A stretch of 64,000 bases of DNA from Lachnotalea sp041821265 (GTDB lineage Bacteria; Bacillota; Clostridia; Lachnospirales; Lachnospiraceae), in NCBI GenBank assembly GCA_041821265.1, contig JBGUEQ010000020.1, positions 8,991 to 72,990 on the forward strand, written 5' to 3'. Numbering within the stretch: position 1 is the first letter of the stretch; each line of letters starts with the position of its first letter. The translations under genes and the position numbers were made by a program. Shown piece by piece: positions 15,166 to 24,553 of this stretch. A model generated the notes under the pieces. The model was not told the origin of the DNA, made no database searches, and was given only the letters and a program-made list of their open reading frames with translations.

Positions 15166-16818
15166 ATGGAAAAGTTAAAACCAAAGCTGTTTTCAGTTAT
15201 GAAAAATTATACAAAAGAGCAATTTGTTAGGGATGTAGTATCAGGAGTTATTGTTGCGATTATTGCCTTGCCACTATCGATTGCATTAGCGCTTGCTTCG
15301 GGGGTAGGGCCAGAACAAGGGTTGTATACCGCAATCACGGCAGGTTTTGTTATTGCATTGCTGGGAGGTAGTCGCGTTCAAATCGCCGGTCCTACAGCAG
15401 CATTTGCGACTATAGTAGCTGGTATTGTTGCTAGAAATGGAATGGATGGACTTGTTATAGCAACCGTCTTAGCAGGAATTATTTTAATTGTGATGGGGTT
15501 ATTAAAATTTGGGAGTCTCATAAAATATATACCATATACAATAACAACAGGATTTACAGCAGGTATTGCCATAACTATATTAATAGGTCAGATTAAAGAT
15601 TTCTTAGGTCTGAAATTTTCAACGTCACCAGTAGAAACGATGGAAAAGGTACAGGCAAGCATTACAAGCATTTCAACCATTAATTATCAAGCACTTATTA
15701 TTGGTATCGTTAGTTTATTGATACTTATTTTTTGGCCAAAGGTAAGCCGAAAAATTCCGGGTTCCTTAATTGCAGTTATTGTTGGAGTTTTATTAGTAAA
15801 GTTGTTGAAAATGAATGTGAATACAATTGGCTCATTATATGAGATTAGTAATAAGTTACCAAGTTTAAAGATACCACATTTATCATATCACACAGTGAAG
15901 ATGGTATTACCTGATGCATTTACCATTGCAATATTAGCAGGGATTGAATCTTTATTATCTTGCGTAGTATCAGATGGTATGATAGGAAGCAGGCATCGTT
16001 CTAATATGGAACTTGTGGCACAAGGTGCTGGTAACATTGCTTCGGCCTTATTTGGTGGAATTCCGGCAACTGGAGCGATTGCAAGAACGGCTGCCAATGT
16101 AAAAAATGGTGGACGTACTCCAATTGCTGGAATGGTTCATTCTATTACATTAATTCTTATACTTGTCATATTAATGCCATATGCAGCACTGATTCCAATG
16201 CCTACAATAGCGGCTATTTTATTTGTAGTTGCCTATAATATGAGCGAGTGGAGAACATTTGTTGAATTGGTTCAGACGTCACCTAAGAGTGATATTATTG
16301 TTTTAGTGACCACGTTCACCTTGACAATTGTTTTTGATTTAGTAATAGCAATTGAAGTTGGTATTGTGTTAGCAGCATTTCTTTTCATGAAAAGAATGTC
16401 AGATGTCACAAATATTAAGAGCTGGAAATACTTAGAAGATGGTGAAGAAAATGAGGATGATCCAGATAGTATTAATTTTAGAGTAGTACCTAAAAATACA
16501 CTTGTATATGAAATAGTAGGACCAATGTTTTTTGCAGCAGCAAATAAATTTATCAATATTCCTACGGATAAGTCAATTAATGCGATTATTTTTAGAATGA
16601 AAGGTGTACCAGCACTTGATGCAACGGCATTGCATACCTTAATAGGAATACAAAAGAGATGTAAGAAGAGCGAAATAACATTGATTTTATCACATGTTCA
16701 AAAGCAGCCAATGTCAGTTATGCAAAAGGCAGGATTTGATAAATTAATTCAAGAAGAAAACTTCTGTGAAAATATTGATGCAGCATTAGAAAGAGCAAGC
16801 ATATTAAAAAATAAATAA
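15166..16818 (+). CDS. SulP-family inorganic anion transporter with STAS domain
   Basis: This 550-residue SLC26/SulP transporter starts its membrane region with 'VRDVVSGVIVAIIALPLSIALALASGVGPEQGLYTAI' in outline, which carries the family's first-helix signature. About 12 membrane helices follow to residue 405, including 'SCVVSDGMIGSRHRSNMELVAQG' and 'IPATGAIARTAANVK' in outline. A cytoplasmic STAS domain follows (about 435-545, 'VYEIVGPMFFAAANKF', 'FRMKGVPALDATALHTL'). It probably moves sulfate, bicarbonate or another oxyanion; specificity cannot be read. The ATG at 15166 follows GGGAGG; a longer frame begins inside the family A repeat and is rejected. The neighbours do not indicate a substrate. 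Confidence 0.93.
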   Translation: MEKLKPKLFSVMKNYTKEQFVRDVVSGVIVAIIALPLSIALALASGVGPEQGLYTAITAGFVIALLGGSRVQIAGPTAAFATIVAGIVARNGMDGLVIATVLAGIILIVMGLLKFGSLIKYIPYTITTGFTAGIAITILIGQIKDFLGLKFSTSPVETMEKVQASITSISTINYQALIIGIVSLLILIFWPKVSRKIPGSLIAVIVGVLLVKLLKMNVNTIGSLYEISNKLPSLKIPHLSYHTVKMVLPDAFTIAILAGIESLLSCVVSDGMIGSRHRSNMELVAQGAGNIASALFGGIPATGAIARTAANVKNGGRTPIAGMVHSITLILILVILMPYAALIPMPTIAAILFVVAYNMSEWRTFVELVQTSPKSDIIVLVTTFTLTIVFDLVIAIEVGIVLAAFLFMKRMSDVTNIKSWKYLEDGEENEDDPDSINFRVVPKNTLVYEIVGPMFFAAANKFINIPTDKSINAIIFRMKGVPALDATALHTLIGIQKRCKKSEITLILSHVQKQPMSVMQKAGFDKLIQEENFCENIDAALERASILKNK

Positions 16819-16852
16819 TAAAATGCTAAATGGCAGATAGCGCAATATAAGC

Positions 16853-16985
16853 ATTACTGTTCACACCGTAGCTTAACACTAGCTGTTAAGCTACGTAAGA
16901 AAATGATTCGACAAATGATTTCTGCTTCGCGTAGCGAATTTGCATGCAGAAATCATTTGTTACCGTGAACGGAGTGAACAGTAAT
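16853..16985 (+). mobile_element. MITE-like element, family B, copy 1
   Basis: This 133-bp element has ends TTACTGTTCAC and GTGAACAGTAA. It has two internal hairpins: an 11-bp stem GTAGCTTAACA/TGTTAAGCTAC and a 13-bp stem AAATGATTTCTGC/GCAGAAATCATTT that contains TTCGC-GTA-GCGAA. It is flanked by ATATAAGC (16845-16852) and ATATAAGT (16986-16993), a 7-of-8 match to a target duplication. It contains no coding sequence. Confidence 0.85.
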
Positions 16986-17057
16986 ATATAAGTGTGGTAT
17001 AAAAGGATATTTTAAAGAACCCACTTGCCAGAGCAAATGAATTGAGATAGAATATAA

Positions 17058-17100
17058 AGGGATGTATACTAGTAGAAGTGTTCTAGGATATACGTCCCTT
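17058..17100 (+). other. Long inverted repeat in the mutS leader
   Basis: AAGGGATGTATACTAG and CTAGGATATACGTCCCTT pair with few mismatches around a loop of about ten bases. There is no T run after it, so it is not a normal terminator. It lies 42 bases before the mutS start and could shape mRNA processing or act as an operator. Confidence 0.5.
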
Positions 17101-17142
17101 ATGACGTTAATAACGAATGTTAAATAGAAAGAGGAAGATAGC

Positions 17143-19788
17143 GTGGCAGAATTAACTCCAATGATGAAGCAATATGTAGAGACGAAGAATCAAAACAAAG
17201 ATTGCATTTTATTTTATAGATTAGGCGATTTTTATGAAATGTTTTTTGAAGATGCAATTGTTGCATCGAAAGAGCTTGAAATTACATTAACAGGAAAAGA
17301 TTGTGGGCAAGAAGAACGGGCACCGATGTGTGGAATTCCGCATCATGCCATTGATGGCTATTTAAATAAATTAGTTTCAAAGGGATATAAGGTAGCAATT
17401 TGTGAACAAGTAGAAGATCCTAAGACGGCCAAAGGAATCGTAAAACGTGAAGTTGTCCGTATTGTAACACCAGGTACAAACCTAAATACACAAGCACTTG
17501 ATGAGACGAAGAATAATTATATTATGTGTATTGTATATATAGCAGATCGATATGGAGTTTCCATTGCTGATGTTACAACGGGAGATTATTTTGTGACGGA
17601 AGTGGATTCACCACGAAAATTACTGGATGAAATTAATAAATTTTCACCATCAGAAATTATTTGTAATCATTCATTTTATGTAAGTGGAGTTGATATCGAT
17701 GAAATGAAAAATCGACTTGGAATTACAATATATTCACTGGATTCCTGGTATTTTGAAGATGATTTGTGTAAGAAGTCTTTAACAGAGCATTTTAAGGCAG
17801 CTTCATTAAACGCAATGGGTCTTGAAGATTATGATTGTGGTGTCATAGGCGCAGGAGCGCTACTGCAATATTTATATGAGACACAAAAGACCGCGCTGTT
17901 ACATATGACATCAATCCAGCCTTATTTAACTGGTAAATACATGATTATCGATAGTTCTACACGAAGAAATTTAGAGCTGGTTGAAACATTAAGAGAGAAG
18001 AATAAACGAGGCTCTCTTCTTTGGGTACTAGATAAGACCGAGACTGCAATGGGAGCGAGAATGTTAAGAAGCTACATTGAACAACCATTAATTGATATGG
18101 AAGAAATCGAAAATCGTTTGGATGCGATTGAAGAGTTAAATCACAATGCAATTTCGCGAGAAGAAATCAAAGAATATTTAAAGCCTGTTTATGATCTGGA
18201 ACGTCTTATTAGTAAAATAAGCTATAAATCTGCAAATCCACGAGACTTAATTGCATTTAGTAGCTCTCTTTCCATGCTTCCACATATTAAATATATTTTA
18301 AGTACATTCAAGACACCGCTACTTATTGGTATTCATAAAGAGATGGATACACTAGAGGACATTTTTGCGTTAATTGATGATGCTATCGTGGAAGAGCCCC
18401 CAGTCGCTCTGAAAGATGGTGGAATTATCAAAGAAGGATTTAATGGAGAAATTGATAAATACAGACACGCTAAGACCGAGGGAAAGACCTGGCTTGCCCA
18501 ATTAGAGTCAAAAGAGAGAGAACGTACTGGAATCAAAGGACTTAAGATTAAATATAATAAGGTGTTTGGATATTATTTAGAAGTGACGAATTCCTATAAA
18601 GGTCAAGTACCTGATAATTATACAAGAAAGCAAACCTTGGCCAATGCGGAACGTTATATTACGCCAGAGCTAAAAGATTTAGAAGAAATTATATTGGGTG
18701 CGGAAGATAAGCTTTTTGCGTTAGAATATAATTTATTTAGTGAAATTAGAGATGCCATTGCTGGGGAGGTAGTAAGAATTCAAAGTGCCGCAAAGGCGAT
18801 TGCTAAAATAGATGTATTTACATCTATGGCGCTAGTTGCCGAACGAGGTAATTACTGCCGTCCTTCCATTAATAATAAAGGTGTGATTGATATTCGAAAT
18901 GGTCGACACCCTGTAGTTGAGAAGATGATTAGCAATGACATGTTTATTCCAAATGATACATTTTTAGATAATTCAAATAAACGAATATCTATTATTACAG
19001 GACCCAATATGGCTGGTAAATCTACCTATATGCGTCAGACAGCACTTATTGTATTGATGGCTCAAATTGGAAGCTTTGTACCTGCAAGTTCTTCAAAGAT
19101 TGGTATTGTAGATAGAATTTTTACAAGAGTAGGGGCTTCGGATGACTTGGCGTCAGGTCAAAGTACATTTATGGTGGAAATGACAGAGGTAGCAAACATT
19201 CTACGAAATGCAACTGCAAATAGTCTTCTTGTATTAGATGAAATCGGAAGAGGTACGAGTACCTTTGATGGTCTTAGTATTGCGTGGGCAGTGGTGGAGC
19301 ATATTAGTAATCCGAAGTTATTGGGTGCTAAGACGTTGTTTGCGACCCACTATCATGAGCTTACAGAACTAGAAGGCAAGATAAACAGTGTAAATAATTA
19401 TTGTATTGCAGTCAAGGAACAGGGAGATGATATTGTATTTCTTCGTAAGATAGTAAAAGGCGGTGCGGATAATAGTTATGGTATCCAAGTAGCAAAACTT
19501 GCAGGAGTGCCAGAAAGTGTTATTGTAAGAGCAAAAGAAATTGTTAGTGAGCTAAGTGATGCCGATATTGCAGCAAAGGTAAAAGACCTTGCATCTGATC
19601 AAAATATAAAAAAACTTAAACAAGCCAAACTAGATGAGGTAGACCTAGATCAAATGTCCTTATTTGATACCGTGAAGGATGATGATATATTAGAAGAACT
19701 AAAAAGCTTAGATATTAGTAATCTTACACCAATTGATGCACTAAATACCTTAAATAAGCTTCAAAATAAAATAAAAAACAGGTGGTGA
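17143..19788 (+). CDS. mutS: DNA mismatch repair protein MutS
   Basis: This 881-residue protein recognises mismatches. The N-terminal mismatch-binding domain has the Phe-x-Glu motif in 'RLGDFYEMFFED'. It is followed by connector, lever and clamp domains and the C-terminal ABC-type ATPase: Walker A 'GPNMAGKS' at residues 620-627, Walker B 'LLVLDEIGRGTSTFDG' and 'FATHYHEL'. Length and order are normal for MutS1. The start is GTG at 17143 with an AGAGGAAG site. Four bases separate it from mutL, so the two are one operon with miaA. The C-terminal 'DQMSLFD' tail resembles the beta-clamp binding motif. Confidence 0.98.
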   Translation: MAELTPMMKQYVETKNQNKDCILFYRLGDFYEMFFEDAIVASKELEITLTGKDCGQEERAPMCGIPHHAIDGYLNKLVSKGYKVAICEQVEDPKTAKGIVKREVVRIVTPGTNLNTQALDETKNNYIMCIVYIADRYGVSIADVTTGDYFVTEVDSPRKLLDEINKFSPSEIICNHSFYVSGVDIDEMKNRLGITIYSLDSWYFEDDLCKKSLTEHFKAASLNAMGLEDYDCGVIGAGALLQYLYETQKTALLHMTSIQPYLTGKYMIIDSSTRRNLELVETLREKNKRGSLLWVLDKTETAMGARMLRSYIEQPLIDMEEIENRLDAIEELNHNAISREEIKEYLKPVYDLERLISKISYKSANPRDLIAFSSSLSMLPHIKYILSTFKTPLLIGIHKEMDTLEDIFALIDDAIVEEPPVALKDGGIIKEGFNGEIDKYRHAKTEGKTWLAQLESKERERTGIKGLKIKYNKVFGYYLEVTNSYKGQVPDNYTRKQTLANAERYITPELKDLEEIILGAEDKLFALEYNLFSEIRDAIAGEVVRIQSAAKAIAKIDVFTSMALVAERGNYCRPSINNKGVIDIRNGRHPVVEKMISNDMFIPNDTFLDNSNKRISIITGPNMAGKSTYMRQTALIVLMAQIGSFVPASSSKIGIVDRIFTRVGASDDLASGQSTFMVEMTEVANILRNATANSLLVLDEIGRGTSTFDGLSIAWAVVEHISNPKLLGAKTLFATHYHELTELEGKINSVNNYCIAVKEQGDDIVFLRKIVKGGADNSYGIQVAKLAGVPESVIVRAKEIVSELSDADIAAKVKDLASDQNIKKLKQAKLDEVDLDQMSLFDTVKDDDILEELKSLDISNLTPIDALNTLNKLQNKIKNRW

Positions 19789-19792
19789 TAAA

Positions 19793-21829
19793 ATGCCAAA
19801 TATTGCTCTATTAGATCAGAATACGATTGATAAGATAGCTGCAGGTGAAGTAATCGAGCGTCCCGCATCTGTTGTAAAAGAGCTTGTCGAAAATGCAATT
19901 GATGCGTTGGCAACAGCAATTACCGTAGAAATTAAAGAAGGCGGTATTAGTTTTATAAGAATTACAGATAACGGTTGTGGTATTTCAAAAGAAGAAACGG
20001 CACTAGCGTTTCTAAGACATTCCACAAGTAAAATCAAAAGTGTAGAAGATTTACTTTGTGTTACGTCCCTTGGCTTTCGAGGCGAGGCACTTTCAAGTAT
20101 TTCGGCTGTAGCACAAGTGGAGTTAATTACTAAGACAAAAGAAAGCCTTATGGGCGTGAAATATACCATTGAAGGTGGAATGGAAAAGGGAATTGAAGAT
20201 ATTGGAGCACCAGAAGGAACGACATTTTTAGTGCGAAAATTATTTTACAATACACCTGCGAGACGAAAATTTCTTAAATCAGCAGTAACGGAAGCAGGAT
20301 ATATCAACGACTTGATTGAGCGATTAGCTTTATCACATCCAGATATTTCATTTAAATTTATAAATAATAATCAGACGAAAGTTCATACATCTGGGAACAC
20401 TAATTTAAAGGATATTATCTATAATGTATATGGAAGAGAGATAGCTGGAAATTTAGTTGAAATTAATTCTCAAATGGAGGGAGTGAAAATAGCTGGAGTT
20501 ATTGGAAAACCAGTTATTTCGAGAGGAAACCGTAATTATGAGAATTATTATATCAATGGAAGGTATGTAAAGAGTAGTATCATTGCAAAAGCCATTGAAG
20601 AAGGTTATAAAACCTTTATGATGCAACATAAATATCCATTTACCGCCTTGCATTTTACAATCGAAGGAGATTTGTTGGATGTGAATGTGCATCCAACCAA
20701 GATGGAACTTAGATTTAGTAATAATGAAGAGATATATAAATTTATTTTGCATACGATTCAAGAAGGGCTTGCAAGGAGGGAGTTAATACCTAAGGTTACA
20801 TTTGATAAACAGGATTCTTCAAATAGAACTAAAAAGCAAATCCTTCCATCTGCACCAGAGCCATTTGAGAAAAATAGAATGGATAGTATTCGAAAGCCTA
20901 ATGTCGAAAGTGCATATAAATCAATGTCTAAAATTGATCATATGTTTAAAGAAGCGGAAAATAAATATGGCAATCAAGCGAAAATTGAAACTACGATAGA
21001 AGAGGCACGACCAACTGCCTCAACTAGCATTAAGGAAGGCAATAATAATAACACGACATCAATTAGTAATCTTGAAAAAAAACCTGATTTTATTCTAAAT
21101 CTAGATTTTGTACCAAGTAAAGATGCTATTTCAAATAAAATACAATCGTCTCTTGAATCTGAGTCAAAAGAGCAAAAAGTAAAAGAGAAAAAAGTAAAAG
21201 AGGTCAATCAACTTGATTTATTTGAAGAAAAACTACTAACCAAGGACGCCAGAGCAGAGCATAAGATTATAGGACAAGTATTTGATACGTATTGGATTGT
21301 ACAATTTCATGATACGATGTATTTAATTGATCAACATGCCGCTCACGAAAAAGTATTATATGAGCGAACACTTCAATCTTTAAAAAACAAAGAATATACA
21401 TCGCAATTAATCAGTCCACCAATTATCCTAAGCCTATCCATGCAGGAAGAGGAATTGGTTAACAAGTATATGGATAACTTTACCAGAATAGGCTTTGAAA
21501 TTGAACCGTTTGGTGGAAAAGAATATTCAATACGTGCAGTTCCGGATAATTTGTTTTCCATTGCACAAAAAGATTTGTTGATTGAAATGATTGATGGTTT
21601 AAATGATACGACAGGGGTTAGCAATCCTGAAATAATTGATGAAAAAATTGCATCCATGTCTTGTAAAGCAGCAGTAAAAGGGAATAATAAATTATCTCTT
21701 GCAGAAGCAAGTGGATTGATTGATGAACTATTAACTTTGGAAAATCCGTATAATTGTCCCCATGGACGACCAACGATTATTTCCATGACGAAAGCGGAAC
21801 TTGAGAAAAAATTCAAACGTATTGTGTAG
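19793..21829 (+). CDS. mutL: DNA mismatch repair protein MutL (endonuclease type)
   Basis: This 678-residue partner of MutS has an N-terminal GHKL ATPase: 'ELVENAIDA', 'DNGCGI', 'GFRGEALSSI'. A poorly conserved, charged linker follows (about residues 335-480), then a C-terminal dimerisation/endonuclease domain. The metal motif D513-Q-H-A-x2-E-x4-E ('DQHAAHEKVLYE') is present, together with 'SCKAAVKG' and 'CPHGRPT'. The protein should therefore nick DNA itself, as in organisms without MutH and Dam methylation. 'QLDLFEE' in the linker is a probable sliding-clamp site. A GGTGG site in the mutS end precedes the ATG. Confidence 0.98.
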   Translation: MPNIALLDQNTIDKIAAGEVIERPASVVKELVENAIDALATAITVEIKEGGISFIRITDNGCGISKEETALAFLRHSTSKIKSVEDLLCVTSLGFRGEALSSISAVAQVELITKTKESLMGVKYTIEGGMEKGIEDIGAPEGTTFLVRKLFYNTPARRKFLKSAVTEAGYINDLIERLALSHPDISFKFINNNQTKVHTSGNTNLKDIIYNVYGREIAGNLVEINSQMEGVKIAGVIGKPVISRGNRNYENYYINGRYVKSSIIAKAIEEGYKTFMMQHKYPFTALHFTIEGDLLDVNVHPTKMELRFSNNEEIYKFILHTIQEGLARRELIPKVTFDKQDSSNRTKKQILPSAPEPFEKNRMDSIRKPNVESAYKSMSKIDHMFKEAENKYGNQAKIETTIEEARPTASTSIKEGNNNNTTSISNLEKKPDFILNLDFVPSKDAISNKIQSSLESESKEQKVKEKKVKEVNQLDLFEEKLLTKDARAEHKIIGQVFDTYWIVQFHDTMYLIDQHAAHEKVLYERTLQSLKNKEYTSQLISPPIILSLSMQEEELVNKYMDNFTRIGFEIEPFGGKEYSIRAVPDNLFSIAQKDLLIEMIDGLNDTTGVSNPEIIDEKIASMSCKAAVKGNNKLSLAEASGLIDELLTLENPYNCPHGRPTIISMTKAELEKKFKRIV

Positions 21830-21837
21830 GTGATTAT

Positions 21838-22782
21838 TTGAAAAAACCATTAATTATATTAACAGGACCTACTGCAGTAGGTAAAACAGAATTATCTATT
21901 TCCCTTGCGAAAGCAGTCAACGGTGAGATTATTTCCGCTGATTCCATGCAGGTATATAAGCATATGGATATCGGATCTGCCAAGATTACAAAAGAAGAAA
22001 TGGATGGTGTGAAGCACTATCTAGTCGATGAATTTGAACCGAGCGAGGAATTTAATGTAGTTAAATTTCAAGAATATGCAAAAAGTTATATGCAAGAAAT
22101 CTATGATAAGGGTAAAATTCCAATTCTAGTCGGAGGAACAGGTTTCTATATACAAGCAATTTTATATGATATTGATTTTACAGAGACCAAAGAAGACAGT
22201 TCCTATCGATTAGAGCTAGAAGCCTTATCAATTGAAAAAGGTGCACAGTACCTTCATGACAGGTTAAAAGAAGTAGATGAAGAATCAGCAAGTCAAATAC
22301 ATTGTAACAATGTTAAAAGGGTAATAAGAGCCTTGGAATATCATAAACAAACAGGTTTGAAAATCTCACAACATAATGAAGTGCAAAAACAAAAAGAATC
22401 ACCATATAATTTTGTATATTTTGTGTTAAATAATGATAGAGAAACTCTATATAACAGGATTAACAAAAGAATTGATAGTATGCTCGATAAAGGCTTGCTA
22501 GAAGAAGTTCAGGCATTGAAGGACAAGGGTTATACCAAGGACATGGTTTCGATGCAAGGGCTTGGGTATAAAGAAATACTATCTTTTCTTGAAGGCGATA
22601 TCACGCTGGAAGATGCAATCTATATAATAAAAAGAGATACCAGACATTTCGCAAAAAGACAAATCACCTGGTTTAAAAGAGAATTAGATGTGACATGGCT
22701 TAATTTACCAGAATTTGGGTATGATAGAAATAAAGTATTAGAAACGATGCTAGATATGATAAAAAATTATAAGATTAAATAG
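21838..22782 (+). CDS. miaA: tRNA dimethylallyltransferase MiaA
   Basis: This 314-residue enzyme transfers a dimethylallyl group to N6 of A37 in tRNAs reading UNN codons, the first step to ms2i6A. The P-loop is 'GPTAVGKTELS' near residue 10, followed by 'DSMQVYKHMDIGSAK', 'HYLVDEFEP', 'VGGTGFYIQAIL' and 'DTRHFAKRQITWFKRE', all typical of MiaA. The start is TTG at 21838, eight bases after the mutL stop, with an AGGTGA site overlapping the mutL end. The gene order mutS-mutL-miaA is common in Firmicutes, where hfq often follows; none is found here. Confidence 0.97.
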   Translation: MKKPLIILTGPTAVGKTELSISLAKAVNGEIISADSMQVYKHMDIGSAKITKEEMDGVKHYLVDEFEPSEEFNVVKFQEYAKSYMQEIYDKGKIPILVGGTGFYIQAILYDIDFTETKEDSSYRLELEALSIEKGAQYLHDRLKEVDEESASQIHCNNVKRVIRALEYHKQTGLKISQHNEVQKQKESPYNFVYFVLNNDRETLYNRINKRIDSMLDKGLLEEVQALKDKGYTKDMVSMQGLGYKEILSFLEGDITLEDAIYIIKRDTRHFAKRQITWFKRELDVTWLNLPEFGYDRNKVLETMLDMIKNYKIK

Positions 22783-22794
22783 ACATAGGAAGGA

Positions 22795-22821
22795 GTATAG
22801 TGCTTGTGAGTAGCACTATAC
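22795..22821 (+). promoter_or_regulatory. 10-bp hairpin covering the start of the methionine-gamma-lyase-like gene
   Basis: GTATAGTGCT (22795-22804) and AGCACTATAC (22812-22821) are perfectly complementary around a 7-base loop. The last base of AAGGAG (22790-22795) starts the stem. A GTG (22800) lies in the stem, a second GTG (22806) lies in the loop, and an ATG (22833) lies 11 bases after the hairpin. Confidence 0.7.
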
Positions 22822-24119
22822 GTAATCGTAAAATGAATATAGAATTAACAAATATGTATCAAAATTTAGGTATTGATGATAAGGTTTACGCGTTTGGAGA
22901 AGAAATTGCGCAATCGTTAAAATCAAGATTTGAAGTGATTGATGAAACCGTTGAATACAATCAGCTCAAGGTAATTGCTGCTATGCAAAAGAATAGAGTA
23001 AGCGATATTCATTTTGCAGCATCAACGGGATATGGCTATAATGATTTAGGTCGTGAAACCTTAGAAGCGGTTTATTCTGATGTTTTCCATACAGAGTCCG
23101 CCTTGGTAAGACCACAATTAACGTGTGGAACACATGCATTAAACGTGGCACTTTCTTCTAACTTAAGACCTGGAGATGAATTATTATCTCCAGTTGGAAA
23201 ACCATATGACACATTAGAAGAAGTGATTGGAATTAGAGAATCAAAAGGATCACTCAAAGAATATGGAATTACATACAGGCAGGTAGATTTGTTACCAGAT
23301 GGTGCATTTGACTATGATAATATAGCGAAGGCAATTAATGAGAAAACGAAGTTAGTTACAATACAACGTTCCAAGGGATATCAGACAAGACCAACGTTAT
23401 CCGTTGAGCGAATTGGAGAATTAATTTCATTTATTAAGAAAATTAAACCAGAAGTAATCTGTATGGTGGATAATTGCTATGGTGAATTTGTTGAAAGAAT
23501 TGAGCCAACGGATGTAGGTGCAGATATGGCAGTGGGCTCTCTTATTAAAAATCCTGGTGGTGGATTGGCTCCAATTGGCGGATATATTGTGGGTAAAACA
23601 GAATGTATTGAAAATGCAGCATTTCGACTTACTTCACCAGGACTGGGGAAAGAAGTGGGTGCAACACTTGGAATTACACAATCTTTTTTTCAAGGATTAT
23701 TTTTAGCACCTTCTGTAGTTGGTGGTGCACTAAAAGGAGCTATTTTTGCCGCTAACATATATGAAAAATTAGGATTTCCAGTTGTGCCAAATAGCACGCA
23801 GAGTCGTCATGATATTATCCAAGCGGTAACGTTTGGGATACCAGAAGGTGTTATCGAATTTTGTAAAGGGATACAAGCTGCCGCTCCCGTCGATAGCTAT
23901 GTAGTGCCAGAACCATGGGCAATGCCGGGATATGATAGCGATGTAATTATGGCAGCAGGAGCATTTGTACAAGGGTCCTCCATAGAACTAAGTGCAGATG
24001 GTCCCATTAAACCACCTTATGCTGTATACTTTCAAGGCGGACTTACTTGGCAACATGCAAAGTTTGGAATAATGATGTCTCTACAAAAATTAAAAGATGC
24101 AGGAATTGCCAATCTATAA
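22806..24119 (+). CDS. Methionine gamma-lyase-like PLP enzyme (YnbB / aluminium-resistance family)
   Basis: This protein of about 437 residues belongs to the COG4100 group of Cys/Met-metabolism PLP enzymes, annotated as methionine gamma-lyase-like or aluminium resistance. Features are 'RPQLTCGTHALNVALSSNLRPGDELL', 'VTIQRSKGY', 'MVDNCYGEFVE' (with the Asp that contacts the PLP ring) and 'GSLIKNPGGGLAPIGGYIVG', which carries the PLP-binding Lys. The exact reaction is not established. It follows miaA closely, probably in the same operon. The start is uncertain: GTG 22806 has good spacing from AAGGAG, ATG 22833 fits the usual family N-terminus, and a hairpin lies between. Confidence 0.88.
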   Translation: MSSTIRNRKMNIELTNMYQNLGIDDKVYAFGEEIAQSLKSRFEVIDETVEYNQLKVIAAMQKNRVSDIHFAASTGYGYNDLGRETLEAVYSDVFHTESALVRPQLTCGTHALNVALSSNLRPGDELLSPVGKPYDTLEEVIGIRESKGSLKEYGITYRQVDLLPDGAFDYDNIAKAINEKTKLVTIQRSKGYQTRPTLSVERIGELISFIKKIKPEVICMVDNCYGEFVERIEPTDVGADMAVGSLIKNPGGGLAPIGGYIVGKTECIENAAFRLTSPGLGKEVGATLGITQSFFQGLFLAPSVVGGALKGAIFAANIYEKLGFPVVPNSTQSRHDIIQAVTFGIPEGVIEFCKGIQAAAPVDSYVVPEPWAMPGYDSDVIMAAGAFVQGSSIELSADGPIKPPYAVYFQGGLTWQHAKFGIMMSLQKLKDAGIANL

Positions 24120-24248
24120 ATTTATTGTATACAAGAAAAACTATTTATGATAAAATTAGACTTGTTTGTTATAGCTAATTAGTAGTTTACATAAGAAATT
24201 TATGTGAACCCTATTTTGCTAACCATACAAAAGCAAATGGAGGTCTTT

Positions 24249-24509
24249 ATGAGTACTAGCAGAAATAAAAATTCTTGGTCATTGTTTTTACTAATTTTGG
24301 CAGGAATTGTTCTAGGTGGATTTATTGGAACTTTAACAGAAGGAACGTCTTACCTGAATTGGGTAAATTATGGTCAGAATTTTGGGATAGATAATCCAAT
24401 TATTCTTAATTTAGGAATTTTAGTTATTACCTTTGGACTAAATATTAAGATTACAATAGCAAGTATAATTGGGGTATTACTCGCTATCATTATATATCGT
24501 ACACTTTAA
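24249..24509 (+). CDS. DUF4321 small membrane protein
   Basis: This 86-residue protein has two membrane helices (about residues 11-30 and 54-82). The first contains the 'L.L.GIVLGGFIGTL' pattern and the loop contains 'LNWVNYGQNFGI', as in DUF4321 proteins found in clostridia next to radC and mreB. The ATG at 24249 follows GGAGG; the longer upstream frame is rejected. The function is unknown, but its constant position ahead of radC-mreBCD suggests a role in envelope or cell-shape maintenance. Confidence 0.85.
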   Translation: MSTSRNKNSWSLFLLILAGIVLGGFIGTLTEGTSYLNWVNYGQNFGIDNPIILNLGILVITFGLNIKITIASIIGVLLAIIIYRTL

Positions 24510-24553
24510 CGATATGCGAAGTATTTGGAGAGATGTTGCTAAAGGAGCAATCT

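Noticed and set aside
21373..21816. 147-codon minus-strand frame opposite mutL
   Set aside because: It is the antisense shadow of the MutL C-terminal domain; no ribosome site and no recognisable domain.
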